From positions 1,240,001-1,304,000 of the forward strand of contig OX246690.1 of NCBI GenBank assembly GCA_945909635.1: a DNA stretch of 64,000 nt. The letters are read 5' to 3'. Below the pieces are notes generated by a model that saw only the letters and a list, made by a program, of their open reading frames with translations, was not told the origin of the DNA and ran no database searches. Below, one piece after another: positions 43,630 through 52,857 of the stretch. The DNA is from Clostridioides difficile_A (GTDB lineage: Bacteria; Bacillota; Clostridia; Peptostreptococcales; Peptostreptococcaceae). The position numbers and the translations under genes are program-made. Position 1 is the first letter of the stretch, and every line of letters begins with the position of its first letter.

Positions 43630-44922
43630 ATGGGTGAGAAACAAATCAAGTTTAAAGATGTAATTGTAATTGGATTTGCACTATTTGCAATGTTTTTTGG
43701 TGCTGGGAACTTAATATTCCCTCCATATCTAGGAGTTTTATCCGGAAGTAGCTGGTTAGTAGCTTTCATAGGATTCCTTTTCGCAGATGGTGGTTTGGCA
43801 TTATTAGCAGTTATAGCAGCAACTAAGTTTAATGGAGATACATCAAAGATGTTCTCAAGAGCAGGTAAAGGATTAAGTGTTGCATTAGGATGTGCAATGG
43901 TAATCTGTATAGGGCCACTTTTGGCAATACCTAGAACAGCAGCAACAACTTATGAGATGGGTATATTACCTACAATAGGTTCAGGAATAAGCCCAGTAAT
44001 ATTCTCTATAGTATTCTTTGCTATAGTATTACTTCTAACAATAAGACCATCAAAAGTTGTAGATATAGTTGGGTCAATATTAACTCCAGCTTTACTTATA
44101 GCTTTAGCAGTATTAATAGTTAAAGGTATCGTATCTCCATTAGGAGAAATAAGAGATAGTTCTCTAATACAAAATGTATTTGCAGAAGGTATCACTCAAG
44201 GTTATCAAACAATGGATGCACTAGCAGCTAGTGTATTTGCATCAATCATAATCATGTCAGTAATAGCTAAAGGATACACAGGTGAAAAAGAAAAGATGAA
44301 AGCTACAGTAAGTGCAGGTGTTATTGCAGTAATAGGTATGGCACTAGTTTATGGTGGTTTATGTTATCTTGGAGCAACTGTATCTCAAGCATATGGACAA
44401 GATGTTCAACAAACAGCTTTAATAGTTGCAATAACAGCATCTTTACTTGGAACTACAGGTAAAATTTTATTAGCTATTATAGTTGCGTTAGCATGTTTAA
44501 CAACAGCTATAGGACTTTCTTCAGCAGCTGGTCAATATTTCTCAACACTTACAGATGGAAAATTAAAATATGAGCATATAGTTATAGTAGTTTGTGTGTT
44601 TAGTGCAATCATATCAAACTTTGGAGTAAGTACAATAATACAATTCTCTGCTCCTATATTAAGTATGGTATATCCAGCAACTATAACTCTAGTTATATTA
44701 GCATTATTTAGTAACAAAATTAAAAATGACAATGTATTCAAATGTGCTGCATATATGGCATTATTAGTAAGTGTATTAACAGTTGCAACAAGCTTTGGAG
44801 TAAACATTCCTCTAGTTAATAGCTTACCATTTGCTTCATTAGGATTTAACTGGATAGTTCCAGTTGTAATAGCAGGAATAATAGGATACTTTATTCCATC
44901 TAAAAGCAGTAAAACTGCATAG
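43630..44922 (+). CDS. brnQ: Branched-chain amino acid carrier BrnQ (copy 2)
   Basis: 430 aa, same length as copy 1 and clearly a paralogue (GFALFAMFFGAGNLIFPPYLG, LTIRPSKVVDIVGSILTPALLIALA, FAEGITQGYQTMDALAAS). The most different parts are the N-terminal residues and some loops. Membrane sodium symporter for leucine, isoleucine and valine, which feed Stickland fermentation in this organism. Its GGGGGTG site is 5-6 nt before the ATG. It has its own promoters and CodY-like boxes, so the two copies are separately controlled. Confidence 0.95.
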   Translation: MGEKQIKFKDVIVIGFALFAMFFGAGNLIFPPYLGVLSGSSWLVAFIGFLFADGGLALLAVIAATKFNGDTSKMFSRAGKGLSVALGCAMVICIGPLLAIPRTAATTYEMGILPTIGSGISPVIFSIVFFAIVLLLTIRPSKVVDIVGSILTPALLIALAVLIVKGIVSPLGEIRDSSLIQNVFAEGITQGYQTMDALAASVFASIIIMSVIAKGYTGEKEKMKATVSAGVIAVIGMALVYGGLCYLGATVSQAYGQDVQQTALIVAITASLLGTTGKILLAIIVALACLTTAIGLSSAAGQYFSTLTDGKLKYEHIVIVVCVFSAIISNFGVSTIIQFSAPILSMVYPATITLVILALFSNKIKNDNVFKCAAYMALLVSVLTVATSFGVNIPLVNSLPFASLGFNWIVPVVIAGIIGYFIPSKSSKTA

Positions 44923-44946
44923 TAACAAATAATAATTGATAATTAT

Positions 44947-44983
44947 GGAATTGCCTTTAAATTATATAGGCAATTCCTTTTTA
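44947..44983 (+). terminator. Intrinsic terminator after second brnQ
   Basis: GGAATTGCC (44947-44955) pairs with GGCAATTCC (44969-44977), then TTTTT. Confidence 0.88.
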
Positions 44984-45350
44984 TATTTACTACAAATATG
45001 GAATGTCAATGTAAAATATCATCACATATATTTGTAAAGAAAAAATAAAGGATTTACTATTTAAGTATTTATTAATTAATGAAGGTTAAAGTGATAAAAA
45101 CATAAAAAAGATAAAGTATATAAAAGTAGAATTGGACTTTTATATACTTTTTTATATTATTTTAAAGTTTTTCAAGAATGTGTTTTACAAGTTGAGAAAA
45201 CTATAAGGAGTGTTATATTGAATATAAAATAGTATAATATATATTATGCTAGATAATTAATCTGAAAAAATACAAACATATAAAAAAGTTTGTTTAGAAT
45301 TATAGTTAATAGGTGTATTAATTTAATACTAATTTATTGGAGGTCTAAAG
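44984..45350. other. Spacer upstream of class II ribonucleotide reductase
   Basis: About 370 AT-rich bases with no gene. Contains a second strong terminator at 45114-45156. I see no cobalamin riboswitch core and no NrdR box that I can support. Confidence 0.4.
45114..45156 (+). terminator. Second (orphan) terminator
   Basis: A 14-bp perfect stem AAGTATATAAAAGT (45114-45127) with ACTTTTATATACTT (45136-45149), then T-rich. It backs up the brnQ terminator or ends an unseen short transcript. Confidence 0.7.
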
Positions 45351-47543
45351 ATGAAGTACATAATAAAAAGAGATGGTACAAAAGAACTTTTTAGTAAAAG
45401 TAAAATTGAAGATGCTGTCTATAAGGCTAGTATAAATAGTGAAGGTGGAGTGGATAGAGATTTAGCGTATGATATATCAAGAAAAATAGATAAAGACTAT
45501 AACTCTATGGAAAAGTGTTTATCTGTAGAGGAAATACAAGATATAGTTGAAGTATTGCTTATGGAATCAAATAGGAAAGATATAGCGAAACACTACATAT
45601 TATATAGAGAAAGACGTTCTGAAATAAGAACCAAAGCGTGGGAGTTTGATGAATTACAAAAATCAATATGGAAAAACAAGTATAGAAATAATGGTGAGAG
45701 TTTTGATGAATGGATAAAGAGAATCTCAAACAACAGTCCAAGAATCTCAAAATTAATAAGACAAAAAAAATTTCTATTTGCTGGAAGAATTTTAGCAAAT
45801 AGAGGTCTGCAGAAAGAAGGTAAAAAAGTAACATATTCTAATTGCTATGTAATAGAGCCACCAAAAGATAGTATAGAAGATATTTTCGATACTGCAAAAA
45901 AACTTGCTAGAACATTTAGCTATGGTGGAGGAGTTGGAATTGATATTTCAAAGTTAAGACCAAAAGGAGCAAAAGTGAATAATGCTGCAAAACACACAAC
46001 TGGAGCAGTTTCATTTATGGAACTTTACAGCATGACAACTGGTTTGATTGGTCAAAGAGGAAGAAGAGGAGCTCTTATGATTTCTATGGATGTAAACCAT
46101 CCAGAGATAGAAGAGTTTATAGATATAAAAACGGACTTAGAGAAAGTTACTAAAGCAAATATTTCTGTAAGAGTAACAGATGAATTTATGCAAGCTGTAA
46201 AAGAAAAGAAACTTTATAACTGTACTTTTGAAGTTGAAACTACTGGAGAAAAAATAGTCAAGATAGTAAATGCATATGATTTATTTACTAAATTTGTGAA
46301 AAATAACTGGGATTATGCAGAACCAGGTATTTTATTTTGGGACAAAATAAGAACATATAATTTTATGAGTGAAGACAAAAGTTTTTGCTTTTCAGGAGTG
46401 AATCCTTGTGCAGAAGAGCCACTTCCAAGTGGAGGAAGTTGTCTTCTTGGTTCAATAAACTTGTCAGAGTTTGTAATACAGCCATTTGGTGAACATGCTA
46501 CCTTTGATATTAATAAACTAAAATCTTGCGTTAGAGAAGCTGTAGTAGCTTTAAATGATGTGTTAGATGAAGGATTAAACTTACATCCATTACAAGAGCA
46601 AAGGGATAGTGTACATAAATATAGACAGATAGGTCTAGGTGTAATGGGTATAGCTGACATGCTTATAAAAATGGGAATAAGATATGGTTCTGATAAATCT
46701 TTAGAATTGTGTGATTTGATTGGTAAGACTATGCTGAATGAAGCTGTAAAGCAATCAGCATTAATTGCTAAGGAATATGGAACTTTTAGTGAATATAAAT
46801 ATGAAAATATCTCTAAATCGGAGTTTTTTATAGAAAATTTAAATGACGATACTAAGGAAATGGTTAAAAAATATGGGCTTAGAAACTCACAACTATTAAC
46901 TATACCTCCTACAGGTTCTATATCTACAATGATAGGAATTAGTGGAGGAATAGAGCCAATATTTAATCTTTCATATATAAGAAAAACTGAGAGTTTGCAT
47001 GATGAAGATGTATATTATAAAGTATATACTCCAATTGTTAAGGAGTATATGGATAAAAAAGGTATTACAGATGAAGAGTGTTTACCAGATTTTTTTGTAA
47101 CTGCTATGAATATAGGATATGAAGAAAGGATAAACATGCAAAAAGTATGGCAAAAGTATATTGATGCTTCTATATCATCTACAATAAATATACCTTTTGA
47201 AACTACAATTGAAGATGTTTTCAATATATATATTAAGGCATGGGAGGCTGGTCTTAAAGGTGTGACAATATTTAGAGATGGATGCAAAAGGAGTGGAATT
47301 TTAATAAATGAAAAAAAGGAAGAAAACAATAAAGAAAATAATAAAAAAGAAGATAATAAAAAAGAATGTTATAAAAATAATAAAAAAGAAAAAGATAATA
47401 AAGATGAAGAATCCAAAAAAATAGTAAATAAAAATTTTGAAGAAGATGAGAAATTTGTGTGTCCAGAGTGTGGAAGTGAAGGAATTGCACACACAGGTGG
47501 TTGTAGTATATGCTTAAAATGTGGATATAGTGGATGCAATTAA
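45351..47543 (+). CDS. nrdJ: Adenosylcobalamin-dependent ribonucleoside-diphosphate reductase (class II)
   Basis: 730 aa. Makes deoxyribonucleotides using B12, independent of oxygen. The N-terminal ATP-cone-like part is MKYIIKRDGTKELFSKSKIEDAVYKAS. The catalytic barrel has SNCYVIEPP, YGGGVGIDISKLRP, NPCAEEPLPSGGSCLLGSINLSEF and PPTGSISTMIGISGGIEP. The C-terminal Cys tail (CPECGSEGIAHTGGCSICLKCGYSGC) is for re-reduction. Between core and tail is a Lys/Asn/Glu-rich linker of about 40 residues coded by near-pure purine DNA. AGGAGG-like GGAGGT before the ATG. Confidence 0.95.
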   Translation: MKYIIKRDGTKELFSKSKIEDAVYKASINSEGGVDRDLAYDISRKIDKDYNSMEKCLSVEEIQDIVEVLLMESNRKDIAKHYILYRERRSEIRTKAWEFDELQKSIWKNKYRNNGESFDEWIKRISNNSPRISKLIRQKKFLFAGRILANRGLQKEGKKVTYSNCYVIEPPKDSIEDIFDTAKKLARTFSYGGGVGIDISKLRPKGAKVNNAAKHTTGAVSFMELYSMTTGLIGQRGRRGALMISMDVNHPEIEEFIDIKTDLEKVTKANISVRVTDEFMQAVKEKKLYNCTFEVETTGEKIVKIVNAYDLFTKFVKNNWDYAEPGILFWDKIRTYNFMSEDKSFCFSGVNPCAEEPLPSGGSCLLGSINLSEFVIQPFGEHATFDINKLKSCVREAVVALNDVLDEGLNLHPLQEQRDSVHKYRQIGLGVMGIADMLIKMGIRYGSDKSLELCDLIGKTMLNEAVKQSALIAKEYGTFSEYKYENISKSEFFIENLNDDTKEMVKKYGLRNSQLLTIPPTGSISTMIGISGGIEPIFNLSYIRKTESLHDEDVYYKVYTPIVKEYMDKKGITDEECLPDFFVTAMNIGYEERINMQKVWQKYIDASISSTINIPFETTIEDVFNIYIKAWEAGLKGVTIFRDGCKRSGILINEKKEENNKENNKKEDNKKECYKNNKKEKDNKDEESKKIVNKNFEEDEKFVCPECGSEGIAHTGGCSICLKCGYSGCN

Positions 47544-47611
47544 ACTTTGCGTTAGCAAAAATTTAATATATTAAAACTTATATTTTTACAAATGAAAGAT
47601 GAGGGAATTGT

Positions 47612-48379
47612 ATGCAGAATAAAAGCGTGAGGGAGATTAAAGAAATAATTGAGACTTTAGAAGTAGAAAAATATATGCAATATATAGAACTACTGAGAGT
47701 CGATGACAGAAAATCTGTTCAAAGTTTAGCTATAAAACTAGCTAAAAAATTAGATAATATTAGAAGAGAAGAAGAAAGATTAGAAACCATAAATATATTT
47801 GAAAATGAAGGTTATAATAAAGGTTATTTATATATTGGAGGAATTGATGAAGCGGGAAGAGGGCCACTTGCTGGTCCTGTTGTAGCCTCTGTAGTAGTAT
47901 TTAAAAAAAATACAAAAATAGAAGGTGTAAATGATTCTAAAAAACTAAGTGAAGCAAAAAGAGATGAACTTTTTGAAGTAATAAAAAAAGAAGCATTAGA
48001 CTATGGAATAGGTATCGTAAATAATGAAGAAATAGACGAATTTAACATATTGAATGCTACATATATGGCAATGAAAAAAGCTATAAATTGTTTAAAACAA
48101 GCACCTGATTATCTATTGGTTGATGCAGCGACAATACCAGGAATTGATATAGCTCAAAATCCAATTGTAAAAGGAGATTCAAAATCTATATCAATAGCAG
48201 CAGCAAGTATATTAGCTAAGGTTACTAGAGATAGTATAATGTATCAATATGATAGAGTATATCCAGAATATGGTTTTAAATCTCATAAAGGGTATGGGAC
48301 TAAGGAACACTATGAAGCTATTGAAAAACATGGAATAACTCCTATACATAGAAAAAGTTTTTTGAAAAATATACTGTAA
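47612..48379 (+). CDS. rnhB: Ribonuclease HII
   Basis: 255 aa. Removes ribonucleotides from DNA. The catalytic YIGGIDEAGRGPLAGPVVA is at about residues 71-88, with ADGVNDSKKLS-like GVNDSKKLSEAKRDEL and DYLLVDAATIPG carrying the later acidic residues; KGDSKSISIAAASILAKVTRD is also typical. The extra N-terminal 65-70 residues are usual for Firmicute RNase HII. GAGGGA before the ATG. Confidence 0.96.
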   Translation: MQNKSVREIKEIIETLEVEKYMQYIELLRVDDRKSVQSLAIKLAKKLDNIRREEERLETINIFENEGYNKGYLYIGGIDEAGRGPLAGPVVASVVVFKKNTKIEGVNDSKKLSEAKRDELFEVIKKEALDYGIGIVNNEEIDEFNILNATYMAMKKAINCLKQAPDYLLVDAATIPGIDIAQNPIVKGDSKSISIAAASILAKVTRDSIMYQYDRVYPEYGFKSHKGYGTKEHYEAIEKHGITPIHRKSFLKNIL

Positions 48380-48436
48380 ATACAATATGATATAATGTAT
48401 ATGATATAAATTACTATAATAAATGGGGGATTAAAG

Positions 48437-49453
48437 ATGGAGTATAATGAACTATTAAAAAATGCTAGAGAAAATTTAAATGGAAGTTGCAAAGTTTGCA
48501 AAGTTTGTAATGGAGTTGTTTGTGCAGGGGAAGTTCCTGGTATGGGAGGTAAAGGAAGTGGTTCTTCTTTTATAGAAAATAGTAAGAGTTTAGAAAAAGT
48601 AAAAGTGAATATGAGAGTAATACATGATGTCTCAAATCCTGATACATCTATAGATATGTTTGGAAAAAAAATGAGTTCACCTATATTTGCAGCTCCAGTA
48701 ACAGGAACTACATTGAATATGGGTGGAAAGATTAATGAAAGAGATTACATAGAACCAGTAGTTGCAGGATGTGCTAATAGTGGGATTTATGCAATGGTTG
48801 GAGATACAGCAGTAGATGCTTTTTTAATGGAAAATTTGGATGTAGTTAAAAAGTATAATGGTGCTGGAATTGTATTTATTAAGCCTTGGGATAATGAAAA
48901 TATTATAAAAAAGATAAGATTAGCTGAAGAAGCTGGTGCATTTGCAGTTGGAGTTGATATAGATGCTTGTGGTTTAGTAACTTTATCACTACATGGAAAA
49001 CCAGTACTTCCTAAAAATGTTGAACAAATAAAAGAATTGGTAAACGCTACTAAGCTACCATTTATATTGAAAGGAATAATGACTGTTGAAGATGCATTAA
49101 TGGCAGTTGAAGCAGGTGTAGATGCTATAGTTGTATCAAATCATGGAGGAAGAGTACTAGATTGTACACCAGGAGCATGTGAAGTTCTACCAAGAATTGC
49201 TGATGCTGTTAAAGGTAAAGTTACAATACTTGCAGATGGTGGAGTTAGAACAGGATTAGATGTATTAAAGATGATAGGTCTAGGAGCAGATGCAGTATTA
49301 ATAGGAAGACCTTTTGTGACAGCTTCATTTGGTGGAGCAACTGATGGTGTAGAAACTTACATAAATAAGCTTCAATCAGAACTAAGTAGCTCTATGATAT
49401 TAACTGGATGTCAAACTATAAAAGATATTGATGGAAAAGTTATATACAAATAA
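48437..49453 (+). CDS. Alpha-hydroxy-acid oxidizing protein (FMN-dependent, lactate oxidase-like)
   Basis: 338 aa TIM-barrel flavoprotein. The FMN and substrate motifs include FAAPVTGTTLNMGG, FILKGIMTVEDALMAVEAGVDAIVVSNHGGRVLD (catalytic His and Arg), ILADGGVRTGLDVLKMIGLGADAVLIGRP. The N-terminus has four Cys in CKVCKVCNGVVCAGEVPG, which is not part of classical glycolate/lactate oxidases and suggests a metal or Fe-S site. It is shorter than lactate oxidase (about 370). In an anaerobe it probably acts as a dehydrogenase or isomerase on an unknown substrate. Confidence 0.8.
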   Translation: MEYNELLKNARENLNGSCKVCKVCNGVVCAGEVPGMGGKGSGSSFIENSKSLEKVKVNMRVIHDVSNPDTSIDMFGKKMSSPIFAAPVTGTTLNMGGKINERDYIEPVVAGCANSGIYAMVGDTAVDAFLMENLDVVKKYNGAGIVFIKPWDNENIIKKIRLAEEAGAFAVGVDIDACGLVTLSLHGKPVLPKNVEQIKELVNATKLPFILKGIMTVEDALMAVEAGVDAIVVSNHGGRVLDCTPGACEVLPRIADAVKGKVTILADGGVRTGLDVLKMIGLGADAVLIGRPFVTASFGGATDGVETYINKLQSELSSSMILTGCQTIKDIDGKVIYK

Positions 49454-49518
49454 AATTTTATACAAAAAAGAGGAAAAATCATTTTAATGTAGAATAATTG
49501 TACAAAGGGGGAATTTAT

Positions 49519-49767
49519 ATGAGTAAAAAAGCTTATGAAGAAGCCTTAGTAGAATTAGAAAAATTTATTAATGAAAGAAAAGAAATAATTAAAAGTGCGG
49601 AGAGCTGTATTGATAAGTACATAGTTGACAGAACGCTACCTTTTGATTACAAAGATAAATGTGTGGAATGGCAACAAGAGTTACTTGATATTGCAGAGGC
49701 ACAAATTTTAGAAGCAAATGAGTTAAGTGTTTTATTAGAAGAGAAAAAAGAACTTGAGAAAGAGTAA
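49519..49767 (+). CDS. Small hypothetical helical protein
   Basis: 82 aa from ATG 49519, with AAAGGGGGA just upstream; the upstream TTG at 49498 precedes that site. The protein is highly charged and mostly helical (KKAYEEALVELEKFINERKEIIKSAESCID...LEEKKELEKE). It has no membrane segment and one Cys. I do not recognise it. A terminator follows directly. Confidence 0.65.
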   Translation: MSKKAYEEALVELEKFINERKEIIKSAESCIDKYIVDRTLPFDYKDKCVEWQQELLDIAEAQILEANELSVLLEEKKELEKE

Positions 49768-49778
49768 ATTTTACTACT

Positions 49779-49825
49779 AAGTCTAGAGGAAAATCAAGAA
49801 TATGATTTACCCCTAGACTTTTTAT
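49779..49825 (+). terminator. Intrinsic terminator after small hypothetical gene
   Basis: AAGTCTAGAGG (49779-49789) pairs with CCCCTAGACTT (49810-49820) with one mismatch, followed by TTTTT. Confidence 0.78.
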
Positions 49826-49941
49826 TTAAATAAAGATGTCTATCTAATTAATCTATCTTTATCAATTTTAGATTAAAAGATTTGGAAGAATAGAGTAATT
49901 ATATGAATAACTAAACAATTAAACTAGTATATAAAACTAAT

Positions 49942-50439
49942 TTAATTGTTATTTTTTGAATTTAGTATATGGTTTTTCATTTCTTCTAATACAATTGTGT
50001 AGGATTTGCATTGTGCTGCAGCCAATTCTGACAAAGCAAATCTTTGAGCCTTATTTAGAAAATCCTTATCTGTGCTACATAGTTGTTTTGAATTATCTTG
50101 TATCATAAGCATCTTAATTAATTTTACAATCTCGAAAACATCTCCTGAGTGAAATTTATCCTGGTATAGTTTAAGTCGTTTTTTTCTATCAAGAACCCAT
50201 AAACAATCTGCTTTATCAAGGGATTGTATAAAGTTATCAACTTCAGTTTCATCCATAACTGGACGTATACCAATCTTATCAGCATTTAAAACAGGAATCA
50301 AAATTTTAAGATTACTATTGTAAATAACAGTCAATTCATAGTATTTTTGTATATGATGATTTACATCTTTTGTTACAAGACCACTTATATAGCAGGCTCC
50401 TTCTTTTGGATACATTACACTTTCACCGATTTCATACAT
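49942..50439 (-). CDS. CarD/CdnL-family transcriptional regulator
   Basis: 165 aa. The N-terminal RNA polymerase-interacting domain is MYEIGESVMYPKEGACYISGLVTKDV...YYELTVIYNSNLKILIPV (about 1-60). The C-terminal part is helical, as in CarD, and would contact the upstream edge of the promoter bubble. Members stabilise open complexes, often at rRNA promoters. GGAGGT lies before the ATG at 50439. Single-gene unit. Confidence 0.85.
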   Translation of the reverse strand: MYEIGESVMYPKEGACYISGLVTKDVNHHIQKYYELTVIYNSNLKILIPVLNADKIGIRPVMDETEVDNFIQSLDKADCLWVLDRKKRLKLYQDKFHSGDVFEIVKLIKMLMIQDNSKQLCSTDKDFLNKAQRFALSELAAAQCKSYTIVLEEMKNHILNSKNNN

Positions 50440-50630
50440 ATGGTTATACCTCCAAACTGAATTTTAGATATTGCAATTTGGGTACAATGCTTTAATTATC
50501 TAATAATTAATATTATATCATAAAATACTTGACAGGTCAAATTAAATGATATATAATAAAAAGTTTAGAATAATAGATATATATAATTAGATATAAAAAT
50601 ATAAGATAAGATGATTTAATATATTAAGAT

Positions 50631-50669
50631 ATCTAGTTAGTATTGTATAAAATAACATACTAACTAGAT
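50631..50669. terminator. Terminator between CarD gene and ABC permease gene
   Basis: A 13-bp perfect stem ATCTAGTTAGTAT (50631-50643) with ATACTAACTAGAT (50657-50669). It lies just past the stop codon of the minus-strand exporter operon. Confidence 0.7.
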
Positions 50670-50679
50670 TTAATAAGTA

Positions 50680-51744
50680 TTAATTTCTAGCAAAATCTCT
50701 TAATTTAAGACTTCCAGCCGTTACAAATACCATTCCAATAAGAATTAGAACAATTATATTTATTAATATATTACCATTATTATTAATAGCATCTATAGTC
50801 CAATAAAATGGTGTAAGCTTTGAAAGATTAGCCATAAAGGACAATTTATCAAGTGATGGTATCATGCTAGATATGGATATAGCTAAACCTATTAAAGAAT
50901 AAAATGTAGATATAAGACTTATAGAACTCTCGTTTTTAAACACTCTAGCTATCCAAAATACGAATCCAGTAGCAACAAAACTATTTGATAGTACAATCAT
51001 CAATGTATTTAGAGTTAACTTAAAATCTCTTGTAAATGTGAAACATACTAAAGTTAAGGTGTATACAATTGCTTGAGTAAAAAATAACCCTAAAAATATA
51101 CTGAAAATTATTTTTATATCATTATGTTTTGTAGAGACAAGTCTTTTTAAGGTATTAGATTTTTTTAATGCAAATAAATCAGAAGCTAGATGTGCTGCGT
51201 TAATGTACATAAAATAACATATTAAGAAAACTATTAAAAACGAATTTTTATTCTTATCTGGACTGTTATCAATTATATTTGTCTTGGTCAATTTATCATC
51301 TATATTTCCATCTATTTTTAATTTTAATGAATTAGTAATAAAAGATTCTATTTGTGATTCTGCCCAAAGACTACCTCCACCATTTTCAGTTTTAAAACAT
51401 TTAACCACAGGTCGTTTTAATTTATCTATATTGCTTGAAAAATTTTTATCTAAAATGAAGACAGCAGAAACTTTATTGTTTTTTAATAGATTCATAGCTT
51501 TGTCTTGTTCGTCAAGTCCAAATGAGTTTTCTTTTAATTTAGAACTATCTATTAACTTATGTTCGTATTTTCCCAAAGAATTAGATACAATTGCTACTGG
51601 AGAAAAGTACATTGATTGATTTTCTGAGCTGCCAGTAAAAAAGTTAAGAGAAAATACTAATATAACAGGAAACAAGACCATATTAACTAAAAGAGTATGA
51701 TTTTTTATATATCTTTTTATGTTTGCAATAATTAATCTAATCAT
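50680..51744 (-). CDS. ABC-2 type transporter permease (second)
   Basis: 354 aa from ATG 51744, which has GGAGGGAGG upstream; earlier in-frame starts overlap that site. Topology is one N-terminal helix, a large extracytoplasmic loop (about residues 45-180), then five or six helices. This is the ABC-2/YhgE-like exporter layout. It starts 2 nt after the end of the first permease, so both are co-translated and probably form a heterodimer driven by the ATPase upstream. Substrate unknown; a drug or antimicrobial peptide is plausible given the adjacent two-component system. Confidence 0.85.
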   Translation of the reverse strand: MIRLIIANIKRYIKNHTLLVNMVLFPVILVFSLNFFTGSSENQSMYFSPVAIVSNSLGKYEHKLIDSSKLKENSFGLDEQDKAMNLLKNNKVSAVFILDKNFSSNIDKLKRPVVKCFKTENGGGSLWAESQIESFITNSLKLKIDGNIDDKLTKTNIIDNSPDKNKNSFLIVFLICYFMYINAAHLASDLFALKKSNTLKRLVSTKHNDIKIIFSIFLGLFFTQAIVYTLTLVCFTFTRDFKLTLNTLMIVLSNSFVATGFVFWIARVFKNESSISLISTFYSLIGLAISISSMIPSLDKLSFMANLSKLTPFYWTIDAINNNGNILINIIVLILIGMVFVTAGSLKLRDFARN

Positions 51745-51746
51745 TA

Positions 51747-52844
51747 TTAAACCTCCCTCCACTTATATTTTTCTTTTATAATAGAAAGTACAATCAATAT
51801 TGTAGATGCAATTAGGCATATGGAAATTAAACTTCCTATTGAGTCTATAGTTTTAAACGTTTCATAATTACTGAACAATGTTCCTATTAAATAAGTAGGA
51901 GATAAACTTGTAAACTTAGTAAACACATCATTTACCATGCTGAAGATACCTCCAAAAACTGTTTGCAAGAAGAGTAATGCATAAACTATAACTGTACCAT
52001 ATTTCTTGCTAAAAAAGGCGGTTACAAAAGTAGATATTGAAGTCATAAAACAAGAAGATAAAGCACAAAGTAAAGTTAATATAGCAAAGTTACCTTTGAA
52101 TGTTATACCAAGTATTCTAAAAAATAAAACATATAATAATAAGAATATAAATGAGTAAATCCATAAACCTACAAAATCATAAATTAAGAATTGTATCCTA
52201 GTTACAGGCATAGAGTAGAGTCTTTTTGAAAGTCCTTTTGACTCATTTATATAATTTGATAAAATATTATTCATTATAAAAATTATTACAAGGAATCCAA
52301 GAGAAACTAAAGCAAAGTACTCATAAGAATTTTGTTTAACATTGTTTTTTATTATAGAAGCATCAATAGAATTCTTATTAAATAATTTTGAGAAATCTTC
52401 TGAACTTAATTTTTGAGAATTATTCAAATATAATTTTTCATGATAAGTATCTAAAATATCTTGAAGTAATATTGCAATATTATCACTAGATTTAAGTTTT
52501 TCTATACTTAGAGTATTTGATTTTTCATTTAATAAATTATTCTCATATCCTTTAGGTATAGTAAGTTTTAAGTCTGCCTTAGAATCATCTTTTTGAACTG
52601 TTAATATAGAAGATAAATCATTTTTTAAATATCCTGTCAAATTACTTGATAGCTTTGTATTATCTTTGTCATATATAACAATTGATGTCAAATCTGTTTT
52701 TATAGGATTTTGAAACATACTTTCTGTCACCATCCCAAGAAATCCAGCTAAAACTAGAGGTAATGCTAAGAAATATATTAAATTAAGTATAAAGGAGCTT
52801 TTTAAACCTTTTAGCATAGTTTTTACACTAATGTATAATTTCAT
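51747..52844 (-). CDS. ABC-2 type transporter permease (first)
   Basis: 365 aa. Same layout as its neighbour: an N-terminal helix (FILNLIYFLALPLVLAGFLGMV), an extracytoplasmic domain (about 45-170), and a C-terminal block of membrane helices (YFALVSLGFLVIIFIMNNIL and on). Follows the ATPase by 13 nt. AGGTGA-type site before the ATG. Confidence 0.85.
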   Translation of the reverse strand: MKLYISVKTMLKGLKSSFILNLIYFLALPLVLAGFLGMVTESMFQNPIKTDLTSIVIYDKDNTKLSSNLTGYLKNDLSSILTVQKDDSKADLKLTIPKGYENNLLNEKSNTLSIEKLKSSDNIAILLQDILDTYHEKLYLNNSQKLSSEDFSKLFNKNSIDASIIKNNVKQNSYEYFALVSLGFLVIIFIMNNILSNYINESKGLSKRLYSMPVTRIQFLIYDFVGLWIYSFIFLLLYVLFFRILGITFKGNFAILTLLCALSSCFMTSISTFVTAFFSKKYGTVIVYALLFLQTVFGGIFSMVNDVFTKFTSLSPTYLIGTLFSNYETFKTIDSIGSLISICLIASTILIVLSIIKEKYKWREV

Positions 52845-52857
52845 AAAATCACCTCCA

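Noticed and set aside
44984..45350. Cobalamin riboswitch before the class II ribonucleotide reductase gene
   Set aside because: No B12-box-like sequence could be seen in the leader.
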